NCBI RefSeq assembly: GCF_000718095.1
Contig: NZ_JOEI01000003.1
Span: 1-64,000 of the forward strand
From: Streptomyces scopuliridis RB72
GTDB lineage: Bacteria > Actinomycetota > Actinomycetes > Streptomycetales > Streptomycetaceae
Reading direction: 5' to 3'
Length of the DNA: 64,000 nt
Shown piece after piece: positions 35,627-44,916 of the stretch. Each line of letters begins with the position of its first letter. Positions within the stretch are counted from its first letter, which is position 1. The notes beneath the pieces were generated by a model. That model ran no database searches and was not told the origin of the DNA. It saw nothing but the letters and a program-made list of their open reading frames with translations. The position numbers were made by a program, and so were the translations under genes.

Positions 35627-36517
35627 TCAGGCCCGGCTCTCGCCCAGCAGTTTCTCCAGCACCAGCGCGATGCCGTCGTCCTCGTTCGACGCCGTGATCT
35701 CGTCCGCCACGGCCTTCAGCTCCTCGTGCGCGTTGGCCATCGCCACGCCGTGCCGCGCCCAGCCGAACATCGGGATGTCGTTCGGCATGTCGCCGAAGGC
35801 GATCGTGTCCGCCGCCTTGACGCCCAGCCGGCGCGCCGCCAGCGAGAGTCCGGTGGCCTTGGTCAGGCCCAGCGGAAGGATCTCCACGACCCCGGCGCCC
35901 GCCATGACCACGTCCACCAGACTGCCGACCGTCGCCCGCGCGGCCTGCGCCAGCGCGTCGTCATCCAGCTCAGGATGCTGGATGTAGACCTTGTTGAGCG
36001 GCGCCGACCACAGCTCCGCCGGGTCGTCGACCAGCACGGTCGGCAGCGGGCCTTCCTGCAGCCGGTAGCCGGGGCCGACCAGCACATCGCCGTCGAGTCC
36101 GTCCCGGCTCACGGCCAGCGCGAGCGGGCCGACCTCTCCCTCGATCTTGGCCAGCGCCAGCCCGGCCAACTGGCGGTCCAGCGTCAGCGACGTCAGCAGT
36201 CTGTGCTCACCGGCGTGATAGACCTGCGCACCCTGGCCGCACACCGCGAGACCCTCGTATCCGAGGTCGTCCAGTATGTGCCGGGTCCATGGCACGGCAC
36301 GTCCGGTGACGATGATGTGCGCGGCGCCCGCCGCGCTGACGGCGGCGAGCGCTTCACGCGTACGCCCGGAGACCGTGCCGTCCTCACGCAGCAGCGTGCC
36401 GTCCAGATCGGTCGCGACCAGCCTGTACGGGAACGACGGCCCCGAAGAGAGCGCGGAAGACGGCGCGGCAGACGGCGAGGACGCCGGCGCGGGCGCCGCC
36501 GAGGGGTCCGTGCTCAC
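35627..36517 (-). CDS. HAD-superfamily Cof-type phosphatase (second)
   Basis: The 296-residue protein has HAD motif I (ATDLDGTLL, near 35), motif II (VTGRA), the Lys of motif III (LGLTKATGL) and motif IV (FGDMPND). It is a paralogue of the protein at 23173-24108 but lacks the Gln-rich insert. The N-terminal 28 residues are Ala/Pro/Ser-rich. The GTG start overlaps the serS stop as GTGA, so it is translated with seryl-tRNA synthetase. Substrate unknown. Confidence 0.88.
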   Translation of the reverse strand: MSTDPSAAPAPASSPSAAPSSALSSGPSFPYRLVATDLDGTLLREDGTVSGRTREALAAVSAAGAAHIIVTGRAVPWTRHILDDLGYEGLAVCGQGAQVYHAGEHRLLTSLTLDRQLAGLALAKIEGEVGPLALAVSRDGLDGDVLVGPGYRLQEGPLPTVLVDDPAELWSAPLNKVYIQHPELDDDALAQAARATVGSLVDVVMAGAGVVEILPLGLTKATGLSLAARRLGVKAADTIAFGDMPNDIPMFGWARHGVAMANAHEELKAVADEITASNEDDGIALVLEKLLGESRA

Positions 36518-37791
36518 TTGGCGATCGGTTCCAGTGCCTCACGGCCGCCCAGATACGGGCGGAGCACCTCGGGCACCCATACCGAGCCGTCCGGCTGCTG
36601 GTGGTTCTCCAGAAGCGCCACGATCGTGCGCGGGACGGCGCACAGCGTGCCGTTCAGCGTCGCCAGCGGCTTGACCTGCTTGCCGTCCCGCATCCGGACG
36701 GAGAGCCGGCGCGCCTGGAAGCCGTCGCAGTTGGACGCCGAGGTCAGCTCGCGGTACTTGCCCTGAGTCGGGATCCACGCCTCGCAGTCGAACTTGCGCG
36801 AGGCCGAGGCGCCCAGATCACCCGTTGCCACATCGATCACCTGGAAGGGCAGCCCGAGGCCGGTCAGCCACTGCTTCTCCCAGTCCAGCAGCCGCTGGTG
36901 CTCGGACTGCGCCTCGGCCGGGTCGACGTACGAGAACATCTCGACCTTGTCGAACTGGTGGACCCGGAAGATGCCCCGGGTGTCCTTGCCGTACGTCCCG
37001 GCCTCGCGGCGGAAGCACGGCGAGAAGCCCGCGTACCGGAGGGGCAGCTTGTCCGCCTCGATGATCTCGTCCATGTGGTACGCGGCGAGCGGCACCTCTG
37101 ACGTACCGACCAGGTAGTAGTCGTCCTTCTCCAGGTGGTACACGTTCTCGGCGGCCTGGCCGAGGAAGCCCGTGCCCTCCATGGCGCGCGGGCGGACCAG
37201 CGCGGGCGTGAGCATCGGGATGAAACCGGCCTCGGTGGCCTGCGCGATCGCGGCGTTGACCAGGGCGAGCTCCAGCAGCGCGCCGACACCCGTCAGATAG
37301 TAGAAGCGCGAGCCGGACACCTTGGCGCCCCGCTCGACGTCGATGGCGCCCAGCGCCTCGCCGAGCTCCAGGTGGTCCTTGGGCTCGAAGCCCTCCGCCG
37401 CGAAGTCACGGATCGTGCCGTGCGTCTCCAGGACGACGAAGTCCTCCTCGCCGCCCACCGGGACGTCGGGGTGGATGATGTTGCCGATCTGGAGGAGCAG
37501 CCGCTTGGCGTCCTCGTCGGCTTCGTGCTGCTCGGCGTCGGCGGCCTTGACATCCGCCTTCAGCTGCTCCGCCTTCCTGAGCAGCTCCGCCTTCTCCTCC
37601 GGGGACGCCTTGGGGATCAGCTTGCCGAGCGACTTCTGCTCGGAACGCAGCTCATCGAAGCGCAGGCCGGACGACCGGCGCCGCTCGTCGGCGGAGAGCA
37701 GGGCGTCGACAAGCGCGACGTCCTCTCCACGGGCGCGCTGGGAGGCGCGAACACGGTCGGGGTCCTCACGGAGCAGGCGAAGGTCAATCAC
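36514..37791 (-). CDS. serS: Seryl-tRNA synthetase
   Basis: SerS attaches serine to tRNA-Ser. The 425-residue protein has the N-terminal antiparallel coiled-coil arm (about 30-100) that grips the long variable arm of tRNA-Ser. The class II catalytic core follows, with motif 2 [14 protein letters not shown] near 262 and motif 3 ending [11 protein letters not shown]. No T-box leader was recognised. The 605-bp upstream region contains a DnaA-box cluster. Confidence 0.97.
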   Translation of the reverse strand: MIDLRLLREDPDRVRASQRARGEDVALVDALLSADERRRSSGLRFDELRSEQKSLGKLIPKASPEEKAELLRKAEQLKADVKAADAEQHEADEDAKRLLLQIGNIIHPDVPVGGEEDFVVLETHGTIRDFAAEGFEPKDHLELGEALGAIDVERGAKVSGSRFYYLTGVGALLELALVNAAIAQATEAGFIPMLTPALVRPRAMEGTGFLGQAAENVYHLEKDDYYLVGTSEVPLAAYHMDEIIEADKLPLRYAGFSPCFRREAGTYGKDTRGIFRVHQFDKVEMFSYVDPAEAQSEHQRLLDWEKQWLTGLGLPFQVIDVATGDLGASASRKFDCEAWIPTQGKYRELTSASNCDGFQARRLSVRMRDGKQVKPLATLNGTLCAVPRTIVALLENHQQPDGSVWVPEVLRPYLGGREALEPIAK

Positions 37792-38396
37792 CCCACCAGG
37801 CTACCGGTGCGCACTGACACCGCCCCACTCGATATCGACAGGCGCGCCCCTTTGTCCTAATTGCCGGAATTGGTAAACCTGTCGGGAAAACCTTCACCGG
37901 TTGCCCGGTGTTCGTCAATAAAGGGGCCGCAATTCCCCGGAACGAGGCATTCCGACGTCGCCACCTTGACTCACTTCCCTTGTGGGGCACGGGACTTGAG
38001 CCGGTCGCGGGCGTGCGTTGTCCACAGAAATGCACAGGGTTCCAGGGTTATCCACAGGCTGTGTGGGAGATCTGTGGATCGCTGGAGTGGCCGTCTTGAA
38101 AGCCAGGGCCGGTCCGGGGAATTCTCTTCTCAAACCCGCTTTACGCACTCATTCGGGTGGGAATTGCTCGCTCTAACGAGTTGATCACGGGAATTGAGGT
38201 GACGCGGAGGCTCTTGGCGCCCTGTGGACGGTCCGGGGGTGACAGGGGTGATTTGTCGACTGTGCGGGTCCGTGTTGTCGACTTGTCCCCAGGGTGGGGG
38301 TGAGCCTGTGGATAACTCTGCGGTACATCCACAGGCTCCTGGAGGCCGGACGGGGCCGGACAGGGCCGGACCGGGCTCCGCAGGCAGGGCAGGGCC
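37792..38396. other. serS-pheA intergenic region
   Basis: This 605-bp gene-free region separates two minus-strand genes. Its serS-proximal half is AT-rich for the genome (for example CGTCAATAAAGGGG near 37912). The pheA-proximal half carries six DnaA boxes between 38018 and 38333. No open frame in it has a believable start and composition. Confidence 0.6.
38018..38333. promoter_or_regulatory. Cluster of six DnaA boxes
   Basis: Boxes are TTGTCCACA (38018, plus), TTATCCACA (38048, plus), CGATCCACA (38073-38081, minus), CCGTCCACA (38223-38231, minus), TTATCCACA (38307-38315, minus) and ACATCCACA (38325, plus). Three are consensus, three weaker. Four of the six lie in two tight groups. I recall that DnaA-box clusters outside oriC were reported in S. 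coelicolor, one of them probably at this locus; I could not check this. Confidence 0.75.
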
Positions 38397-39332
38397 TCAG
38401 GCGCGTCCGTCCTGGCTGCGAGCCAGCCAGTCCGACGCCTCGATGAACGCCGTATCCGAGGTCCCGGGCCGCAGCGGCCGCACATCGGCCGGGGACATCC
38501 CCGCCCGCGGGTACGAGCCGAGGAACCGCACCTTGGGACAGATCCGCTTCAGCCCCATCAGCGCCTCACCCACCCGCCGGTCCGAGATATGGCCCTCGGC
38601 GTCCACCGCGAAGCAGTAATTACCGATTCCCGCGCCCGTCGGACGCGACTGGATCAGCATCAGGTTGACCCCGCGCACCGCGAACTCCTGGAGCAGTTCG
38701 AGCAGCGCGCCCGGGTGGTCGTCGCCCAGCCAGATGACCACCGACGTCTTGTCCGCACCCGTCGGCGCCGCCGGGCGCGCGGGCCGGCCCACCAGGACGA
38801 AGCGCGTCTCCGCGTTCTCCGCGTCATGGATCTCGGTGACCAGGGGCTCAAGACCGTACGTCGCCGCCGCGAACTCACCCGCGAAGGCCGCGTCGAACCT
38901 GCCCTCCTGCACCAGCCGCGCCCCGTCCGCGTTCGACGCGGCCGATTCCCAGAGCGCCTCCGGCAGATGGCCCCGCAGCCAGTTGCGTACCTGCGGCTGG
39001 GCGACGGGGTGACCGGTCACCGTCTTCACATCCGACAGCGCCGTCCCCGGCCGTACGAGCAGGGCGAAGGCGATCGGCAGCAGCACCTCGCGGTAGATCA
39101 TCAGCGGCTCGCCGGAGGCGAGTTCGTCGAGGGTCGCGGTGACCCCGCCCTCCACCGAGTTCTCGATCGGAACCAGTGCGGCCGCGGCCTCCCCGTTCCG
39201 TACGGCATCGAGGGCCGCCGGTACGGACACCATGGGGACGAGTTCCCGCGTGGCGGATTCCGGGAGCGTGCGGAGGGCCGCTTCCGTGAAGGTGCCCTCG
39301 GGGCCGAGATACGTGTAGCGCGTGGCCGACAT
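38397..39332 (-). CDS. pheA: Prephenate dehydratase
   Basis: The 311-residue enzyme converts prephenate to phenylpyruvate in phenylalanine synthesis. The catalytic domain (about 5-185) starts YLGPEGTFTE and contains the TRF motif in ETRFVLVG. The C-terminal ACT domain (about 200-280) has GALLELLQEFAVRGVNL and a QSRP loop for allosteric phenylalanine. The ATG at 39332 has a TAGGGT -10-like element ending seven bases upstream, so a leaderless transcript is possible. The Dyp peroxidase gene lies 73 bp upstream. Confidence 0.95.
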   Translation of the reverse strand: MSATRYTYLGPEGTFTEAALRTLPESATRELVPMVSVPAALDAVRNGEAAAALVPIENSVEGGVTATLDELASGEPLMIYREVLLPIAFALLVRPGTALSDVKTVTGHPVAQPQVRNWLRGHLPEALWESAASNADGARLVQEGRFDAAFAGEFAAATYGLEPLVTEIHDAENAETRFVLVGRPARPAAPTGADKTSVVIWLGDDHPGALLELLQEFAVRGVNLMLIQSRPTGAGIGNYCFAVDAEGHISDRRVGEALMGLKRICPKVRFLGSYPRAGMSPADVRPLRPGTSDTAFIEASDWLARSQDGRA

Positions 39333-39405
39333 AATGGTCACCCTAATGGGCCGACGGGACTCATGGATCCGGCCTCGTAAACCCCGAGGTGGGGGGCGTG
39401 CGGGC

Positions 39406-40743
39406 TCAGGACTCCAGGAGCCGCTGACCCACGTACTCCCCCTCCCGCGCGCCCCCGGGCACCGCGAAGAGACCGCTCGCCTCATGCCGGATGAACGCCG
39501 AGAGCGCGTCCCCCCGGTCGAGCTTGCGCTGCACCGGTACGAACCCCCTGAGCGGATCGGCCTGCCAGCAGACGAAGAGCAGCCCCGCGTCCGGTGTCCC
39601 GTCCGGCCCGATTCCGTCGTGGAACGAGAAAGGACGGCGCAGCATCGCGGCCCCGCCGTTGGCCTCCGGCGTCGAGATCCGGGCGTGCGCGTTGCTGGGG
39701 ATGACGGGCTTGCCGTCCGGTCCGATCCGGTCCAGATCCGGATCGGTCGTCTCCGTACCGCCCGTGAGCGGGGCGCCGTCGGACTTGCGCCGGCCGATGA
39801 CCTGCTCCTGCCTGGTGAGCGAGAGCTTCTCCCAGTCGTCCAGGAGCATGCGGATGCGCCGTACGACCGCGTAGGAGCCGCCCGCCATCCAGGACGGGGT
39901 GCCGGCCGCCGGGGTCGCAGGGACGAAGATCCGCCGGTCGAAGTCCGGCTCCGATGGCTTGGGGTTGCCGGTGCCGTCTATCTGGCCCATCAGGTTCCGG
40001 CTGGTCATGGCGTGGGGGGTGGCGCCGGGAGTGCGGTTGAAGCCGTTCATCTGCCAGCGCACCCGGGCCGCCGCGCCCGTGTCCTTCTGGAGCGCCCGCA
40101 GCGCGTGGAAGGCGACGAGCGCGTCGTTGGAGCCGATCTGGATCCAGAGATCGCCGTTGCTGCGTCCGGCGTCGAGATGGTCGGAGGAGAAGGCGGGCAG
40201 CGGATCCAGGGCGGCCGGGCGCCGGGCGGTGAGGTCCGTACGGTCGAAGAAGGTGCGGCCGAATCCGAAGGTCACGGTGAGGGAGGAAGGCCCCGCGTCC
40301 AGGGCGATGCCGGTGTCGTGGCCGCCGTCCGTTCCTGCCCCTGCTGCCGGGCCGCCCCCGGCCGGTTCACCGGCCATCAGCGTCCGTGCCGTGGCCGACC
40401 AGCGGCGCAGTAGTGCGGCGGCTTCCTTCCGTCCCGCGCCCGGGGCCAGGTCGAAGGCGATCAGATGGCCACGGGCGTGCAGGGGGGTGGTGATGCCGGG
40501 CTGGTGCGCGCCGTGGAAGGGGACGGAGTCCGTACCGACGCTGGTCAGCGCGGTCGCGGGCGCGGGGCGGCTCGCCGCGTACGCGCCGGCTCCGCCCGCC
40601 GCTCCGAGCGCGAGCCCGGTGGCGCCGGCGGCGCCCGCGGTGCCGAGCAGCCGCCGCCTGGAGATACCGGCGAGCGGGGCGTGGCCGGTTCCGTCGTCCT
40701 GGCCGCTGCGGTTGTCGTGGTCCTGCCGGGTCGTCTCGCTCAC
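39406..40743 (-). CDS. dtpA: Tat-exported Dyp-type heme peroxidase DtpA
   Basis: The 445-residue protein starts with a twin-arginine signal (SRRRLLG, about 28-34, followed by an Ala/Gly-rich hydrophobic stretch). The Dyp motifs are GQIDGTGNP (GXXDG), the proximal heme histidine in NAHAR and the distal arginine in LRRPFSFHDG. In S. lividans DtpA sits in the same operon order and is needed for maturation of the copper oxidase GlxA. The GTG start lies 6 bp after the copCD stop, without a strong ribosome-binding site. Confidence 0.92.
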   Translation of the reverse strand: MSETTRQDHDNRSGQDDGTGHAPLAGISRRRLLGTAGAAGATGLALGAAGGAGAYAASRPAPATALTSVGTDSVPFHGAHQPGITTPLHARGHLIAFDLAPGAGRKEAAALLRRWSATARTLMAGEPAGGGPAAGAGTDGGHDTGIALDAGPSSLTVTFGFGRTFFDRTDLTARRPAALDPLPAFSSDHLDAGRSNGDLWIQIGSNDALVAFHALRALQKDTGAAARVRWQMNGFNRTPGATPHAMTSRNLMGQIDGTGNPKPSEPDFDRRIFVPATPAAGTPSWMAGGSYAVVRRIRMLLDDWEKLSLTRQEQVIGRRKSDGAPLTGGTETTDPDLDRIGPDGKPVIPSNAHARISTPEANGGAAMLRRPFSFHDGIGPDGTPDAGLLFVCWQADPLRGFVPVQRKLDRGDALSAFIRHEASGLFAVPGGAREGEYVGQRLLES

Positions 40744-40749
40744 GATGGG

Positions 40750-42717
40750 TCAGCCGATCTTCACGTTCTTGTCGACGGTCGTCTGGTCGATGTCGGAGGT
40801 ACGAATGGTCAGCTGGAGCTGCCAGTCGCCCGGCATCGGGATCTGCACGGCGTCCGCGCTCCAGTGTCCGGGCGCGACGTGCTCGGGGGTGATGGGCAGC
40901 GGACCGATCTGCTGGGCCGTGAGGGTGAAGGCGGCCTTCACCTCGGGCACGTCCAGCGGCTGTCCGTCCGGGCCGTCGACGTAGATGTGCATCGCGTTGG
41001 CGCCGGAGCGGCCGGGGTCGAGGGTGAGCCGTGCGGTGCCCTTGCCGTTCTCGCCGCCGGTGTCGAAGGGCAGCGTGAGGGCGACGGGGCCCTCTGACAC
41101 GGGCGCGGTGGCGGCCGTGCCGCCGGTCGCGCCGGCTTCCTGCTCGGCGGTGCGGCCCGGCTCGGTGGAGGTCAGTACGGTCGTGATGGCGAGGAGCAGC
41201 ACGGCGACTCCGGCTTCGGCCAGTACGGAACGGCGCAGTCCGATTCGTCCCGGATCGGCGTCGCGGATCCGCTTCTGGCGAGCAGTCGCCAGTGCCGCTT
41301 TCTGCCGTGCGAGCTGGGTAGCTCTCTCACTGTCACCAACGACGGTCGTCGCCGCGGCGGTCTCGGTCCCACTCCCAGTCTCCGATCCCGTCGCGGCCTC
41401 GGCCTCGGCCTTCGCCTCGTTTTCTGCCCCGGCCTCCGCCCGCTGCCCGAGCCGTCCCGTCCATCGCCGGGAGAACCAAGCGAGCCCGACCAGCACAGCG
41501 ACGAGCCCGACCTTGACCAGAAGGAGCTGTCCATATGACGTGCCCCAGAGCGCCGACCACGATCCGACCTGACGCCAGGACTGGTAGAGCCCGGTCGCGG
41601 CGAGTACCACAACGCTGATGAAGGCGATGCGCGAGAAGCGCCGCACCGCCGCGTTCTCAAGGGAGGGTGCCCGGTAGAGGGCGACGAGCAGCGCGGTGAG
41701 CCCGCCGAGCCAGGTCGCCACCGCCAGCAGATGCAGGACGTCCACCGGCATGGCGAGACCGGTCTGGATCCCGGTCGAGGCGTGCTCGGCGAGCGCCCAT
41801 GTCCCGGCGATCCCGGCCGCGACGACCGTGCCGCCCACGGCGAGTCCGAAGGTGAGGTCCTTCCTCTCCTTGCTGTTCTCCTCGCTCTCCTCCTCGTCCC
41901 GGGGCGTCCCGCGCTTGGCGTACGCGCCGAAGAGGACGGCGACGAACAGGGCGGCGGCGCCGAGCAGCAGCAGCCGGGAGACGAGCGCCGCTCCGGTCTT
42001 GGTGGCCAGGACGTCCTGGAGTCCGCCGAGGTCGAAGGCGTCGCCCAGCTTGCCCGAGCCGGTGTACGGGCTGCGCAGGAGCAGCAGGACGAGCGTGGCG
42101 GCGGTGAGGGTGAGCCAGCCCTGCACGACGAGCCGTTGCAGGGGACGGACGGACGCGCCGCGTGGCCAGCAGCCGAGGACGAAGGCCGCGCCGCCGACGA
42201 GGAGGATGAAACCGGCGTACGAGATGTAGCGCGCGATGTCGTAGAGGACGCCGACGAGTCCCCCGCCGGCTTCCTCGGCGGGCACGGCGGCCGTGGTCTT
42301 CGAAGGCGCTCCGATGGAGAAGGTGAAGGCGCCGGAGATGGGGTGGCTGTCGGCGGAGACCGCCCGCCAGGCCACGGTGTAGGTGCCGTCGGGCAGCCCC
42401 GCGCGGAGGTCGATGCCATAGGTGACGGTGCCGCCGCTGCTCAGGTCGCGGATCTTCCCGGTGTCGGCGCGCTTGTTGCCCGGATCGAGCACACGGATCG
42501 AGTTGTCGCCCATGGCGACCTGTTCGGAGAAGGTGAGGCTGATGTCCTTGGGAGCGGTGGCGACCACCGCCCCGTCCTCGGGGGTGCTCCCGGTCAGTGC
42601 GGCATGCGCCGACGCCGTGCCGGAGAGCACGGTGAAGACGGTGCCGAGAAGCACCGTGGCAACGAGCAGTAGCCGCACCAGCGGTGCGGATCCGAAGCGC
42701 GGGGCGGTGGCTGTCAT
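40750..42717 (-). CDS. CopC-CopD-YtkA copper transport fusion
   Basis: The 655-residue protein has a signal peptide (cleavage near SAHAAL, residue 38), a CopC domain (about 39-135) whose mature N-terminal His and DSHP supply copper ligands, a CopD membrane domain of about eight helices (about 155-440) and a C-terminal YtkA-like extracytoplasmic domain (about 550-640). A charged linker EAKAEAEAATGSE near 455 is low-complexity. It follows ecuC by 14 bp and precedes dtpA, and probably moves or buffers extracytoplasmic copper. It is comparable to Bacillus YcnJ. Confidence 0.9.
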   Translation of the reverse strand: MTATAPRFGSAPLVRLLLVATVLLGTVFTVLSGTASAHAALTGSTPEDGAVVATAPKDISLTFSEQVAMGDNSIRVLDPGNKRADTGKIRDLSSGGTVTYGIDLRAGLPDGTYTVAWRAVSADSHPISGAFTFSIGAPSKTTAAVPAEEAGGGLVGVLYDIARYISYAGFILLVGGAAFVLGCWPRGASVRPLQRLVVQGWLTLTAATLVLLLLRSPYTGSGKLGDAFDLGGLQDVLATKTGAALVSRLLLLGAAALFVAVLFGAYAKRGTPRDEEESEENSKERKDLTFGLAVGGTVVAAGIAGTWALAEHASTGIQTGLAMPVDVLHLLAVATWLGGLTALLVALYRAPSLENAAVRRFSRIAFISVVVLAATGLYQSWRQVGSWSALWGTSYGQLLLVKVGLVAVLVGLAWFSRRWTGRLGQRAEAGAENEAKAEAEAATGSETGSGTETAAATTVVGDSERATQLARQKAALATARQKRIRDADPGRIGLRRSVLAEAGVAVLLLAITTVLTSTEPGRTAEQEAGATGGTAATAPVSEGPVALTLPFDTGGENGKGTARLTLDPGRSGANAMHIYVDGPDGQPLDVPEVKAAFTLTAQQIGPLPITPEHVAPGHWSADAVQIPMPGDWQLQLTIRTSDIDQTTVDKNVKIG

Positions 42718-42731
42718 GGTGTGTCAGTCCC

Positions 42732-43226
42732 TCATCGCTGGGCCGGGTTGTAGTTGATCTCCTTCACGGGAAGTTCGACCTTGATGGGGTCGGCCTTCTC
42801 GAAGTGCAGTTCAATGCCGACCTTCTGGCCCTGCTCCGGCTGCTGTTTGAGACCCATGAACATGATGTGGTTGCCACCACGCGCGAGGTTCAGTTCGCCG
42901 TCGGCCGGGATGTCGAAGGACTTCACCTTCCGCATTTTCTGGTTCTCGGTGCTGTGGATCGTGATGTCGTCGGAGATGTCGCTGGTGACCGACGTGAGCT
43001 TGTCGGCGGCGCCACCGCTGTTGGTGACGACGAGGAAGCCCGCCGCGAGATCGCCGACGGGGCGCGGCATATAGCCCCCGCTGACCTTCAACTGAGGTGC
43101 GTTGGCCGAAGGGTTGGCGGATGAGTCGGACGAAGAGGAGGAAGCGGATGATGCCGAGGAGCAGCCCGCCAGCGCCAGCGCGGCGGTCAGGCCGGCGGCG
43201 AGAGCGAGAGGAGCACGGCGGTTCAC
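42732..43226 (-). CDS. ecuC: Extracytoplasmic copper chaperone (PCuAC family)
   Basis: The 164-residue lipoprotein has lipobox LALAGC with the lipidated Cys near 22, a Ser-rich linker, and the PCuAC copper-binding pattern: IHSTENQKM then GGNHIMFMGL, giving the H(M)X10MX21HXM-type set. PCuAC proteins hand Cu(I) to Sco and cytochrome oxidase. Its GTG start overlaps the sco stop as GTGA. The S. lividans counterpart is called ECuC. Confidence 0.9.
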   Translation of the reverse strand: MNRRAPLALAAGLTAALALAGCSSASSASSSSSDSSANPSANAPQLKVSGGYMPRPVGDLAAGFLVVTNSGGAADKLTSVTSDISDDITIHSTENQKMRKVKSFDIPADGELNLARGGNHIMFMGLKQQPEQGQKVGIELHFEKADPIKVELPVKEINYNPAQR

Positions 43227-43903
43227 GGGGTCTCACCCTTGATGAGCTTCGGCAGGTCCTTGGCGTAGTCGTCCGAGGAGGCGTCCTCGCCATAGAGGAC
43301 ATATCCGCCGTCGGTCTTCGGTGAGAACGCGATGACCTGCGCGCCGTGCATCGAGACGACGGTGCCGTCCTTCTCCTTCTTGGGCGCGTCGATGCCGATG
43401 CCCAGCTGACGCGCGCCCGCCTGGATGGTGGGGAAGTCGCCGGTGAGCCCGACGAACGACGGATCGCCCGCGCTGGCCAGCCACTTGCCGAGTTCGGCGG
43501 AGGTGTCCCGCTCCGGGTCCGTGGTGACGAAGACGACCTGGAGCTTGTCCTGGTCGGCCTTGGGCAGCGATTTACGGGCGATGGCGATATTGCTGATGGT
43601 CGTCGGGCAGACGTCAGGGCAGTTGGTGTAGCCGAAGTAGATGAGCGTCGGCTTGCCCTTGGTCGCCTCGCGGAAGTCGTACGACTCCCCCTTGGTGTCC
43701 TTCAGGACGAGATTCGGCTTCTTGAACGGCGTGTCGAGCACGGTCGCGGCTTGGGTCTTCGGCTGGGCGGAGACATCGGCGATGGGCTTCGTGGAGTCGT
43801 CGCTGCCACCGCCGCAGGCGGTCAGGGTGAGTGCCAGGGCTGCGACGAGGGCGGCGGCGGAAGCCACTGTCTTCTTGCGGGAGGTCACTGTTTTCGTACG
43901 CAT
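43223..43903 (-). CDS. sco: Sco/SenC copper metallochaperone lipoprotein
   Basis: The 226-residue protein is a lipoprotein (lipobox LTLTAC, Cys near 27) with a thioredoxin-like fold. The copper ligands are both cysteines of NCPDVCPTT and the histidine in SMHGAQV. Sco delivers copper to the CuA site of cytochrome c oxidase and, in S. lividans, is required for development under low copper. It is translationally coupled to ecuC. Confidence 0.94.
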   Translation of the reverse strand: MRTKTVTSRKKTVASAAALVAALALTLTACGGGSDDSTKPIADVSAQPKTQAATVLDTPFKKPNLVLKDTKGESYDFREATKGKPTLIYFGYTNCPDVCPTTISNIAIARKSLPKADQDKLQVVFVTTDPERDTSAELGKWLASAGDPSFVGLTGDFPTIQAGARQLGIGIDAPKKEKDGTVVSMHGAQVIAFSPKTDGGYVLYGEDASSDDYAKDLPKLIKGETP

Positions 43904-43946
43904 GGAGGTATTTCCTGGTCGTGGGAGTACGGGCACCGGACACGTG

Positions 43947-43970
43947 GGCCGGGGGATGTGTTTCCCGGCC
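43947..43970 (-). other. Hairpin between ycnI and sco
   Basis: GGCCGGG (43947-43953) and CCCGGCC (43964-43970) form a 7-bp stem in the 143-bp gap between two co-directional genes. It could partly terminate or stabilise transcripts, so sco and downstream genes may have separate expression from ycnI. Confidence 0.35.
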
Positions 43971-44046
43971 TCGCGTGTCGCGGGCGCCTCGGGTACGTGG
44001 TGCCTAGTGCCGTGGTGTGCGGGGCCGTAGCGCGTGAGGGGGAGCG

Positions 44047-44772
44047 TCAGGTCGTACGGCGCCGGCCGGCCAGCACGGCGAAGGTCACCCCGGCGATACC
44101 GACGAGGATGCCGATGAGGCCGAGGGCACGGGCGGTGGTGTCGCTGGTGTCGGCGGAGGCCGGCTCGGCCTTCGCGTCGGTCCCGGCGGTGTCCTTCCCG
44201 GCCGAGGCGCCGTGCTCGTCCCCGGCGGCCGCCGTGAGCTTCAGCACGGGCGCGGGGCTCAGGGGCTCCGCCCCGCCCTCCTTGGGCTCCTCGATCCAGC
44301 GGACGACCTCCTTGTTGTCGTACGTCTGGATCGTCTTGAACACCAGTTGGTCGGCGTCCTCGGGGAGTTGTCCGACGGAGAGGGGGAACTGCTGGAACTG
44401 GCCGGGACCGATCTTGCCGCCGTCCGCGGTCCAGGTGACCTTCGACACGGCCTCGGTGATGGTGTTGCCGTGCATCTCCAGCGGCTTGGCGAGCTTGGTC
44501 TTGGCGACGTCGATCTTCCAGCCCGGCACGGGCTGCGGCATCACGGACGCCAGCGGGTGGTCGGCCGGGAAGTTCACCTCGACCTTGGTGGTGGAGGCGT
44601 TGTCGCGCTCGTTGGGGACCTTGAAGTTGATCGTCGCGTAACCGCCCTTGGCGGCCTCGCCCTGCGGCTGCACGCTCACATGCGCGGAGGCGGTGCCGGC
44701 CATCAGCAGAAGGGCGGTCGCGGCGATACCGCCGGCGACGGAGACGCGGGTGACGTTCTTTCCTGGGAACAC
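44047..44772 (-). CDS. YcnI-like (DUF1775) copper-binding membrane protein
   Basis: The 241-residue protein has a signal peptide ending SAHV, so the mature protein begins with His, the copper ligand of YcnI family proteins. The DUF1775 domain spans about 35-170 and a C-terminal helix (LGLIGILVGIAGVTFAVLAG) anchors it outside the cell. The GTG at 44772 has GGAG six to seven bases upstream; another GTG at 44784 is in frame. It is the first gene of the copper operon region. Confidence 0.88.
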   Translation of the reverse strand: MFPGKNVTRVSVAGGIAATALLLMAGTASAHVSVQPQGEAAKGGYATINFKVPNERDNASTTKVEVNFPADHPLASVMPQPVPGWKIDVAKTKLAKPLEMHGNTITEAVSKVTWTADGGKIGPGQFQQFPLSVGQLPEDADQLVFKTIQTYDNKEVVRWIEEPKEGGAEPLSPAPVLKLTAAAGDEHGASAGKDTAGTDAKAEPASADTSDTTARALGLIGILVGIAGVTFAVLAGRRRTT

Positions 44773-44916
44773 AGAACACTCCACGGTGCGAAAGAAAGGA
44801 AGACAGAGAGGTGATCGGACGGGGATGCCGCGGCGGCGGTGCGCGACGGCAGCGCGACCTCACCCCGGTCCGTGTCCGATGTCCATCGGCGCGCGGAAGC
44901 GCGGAGGGGTGTCGCG

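Noticed and set aside
37792..38017. T-box leader for serS
   Set aside because: I found no T-box sequence (UGGN-type bulge context) or antiterminator/terminator pair in the upstream DNA.
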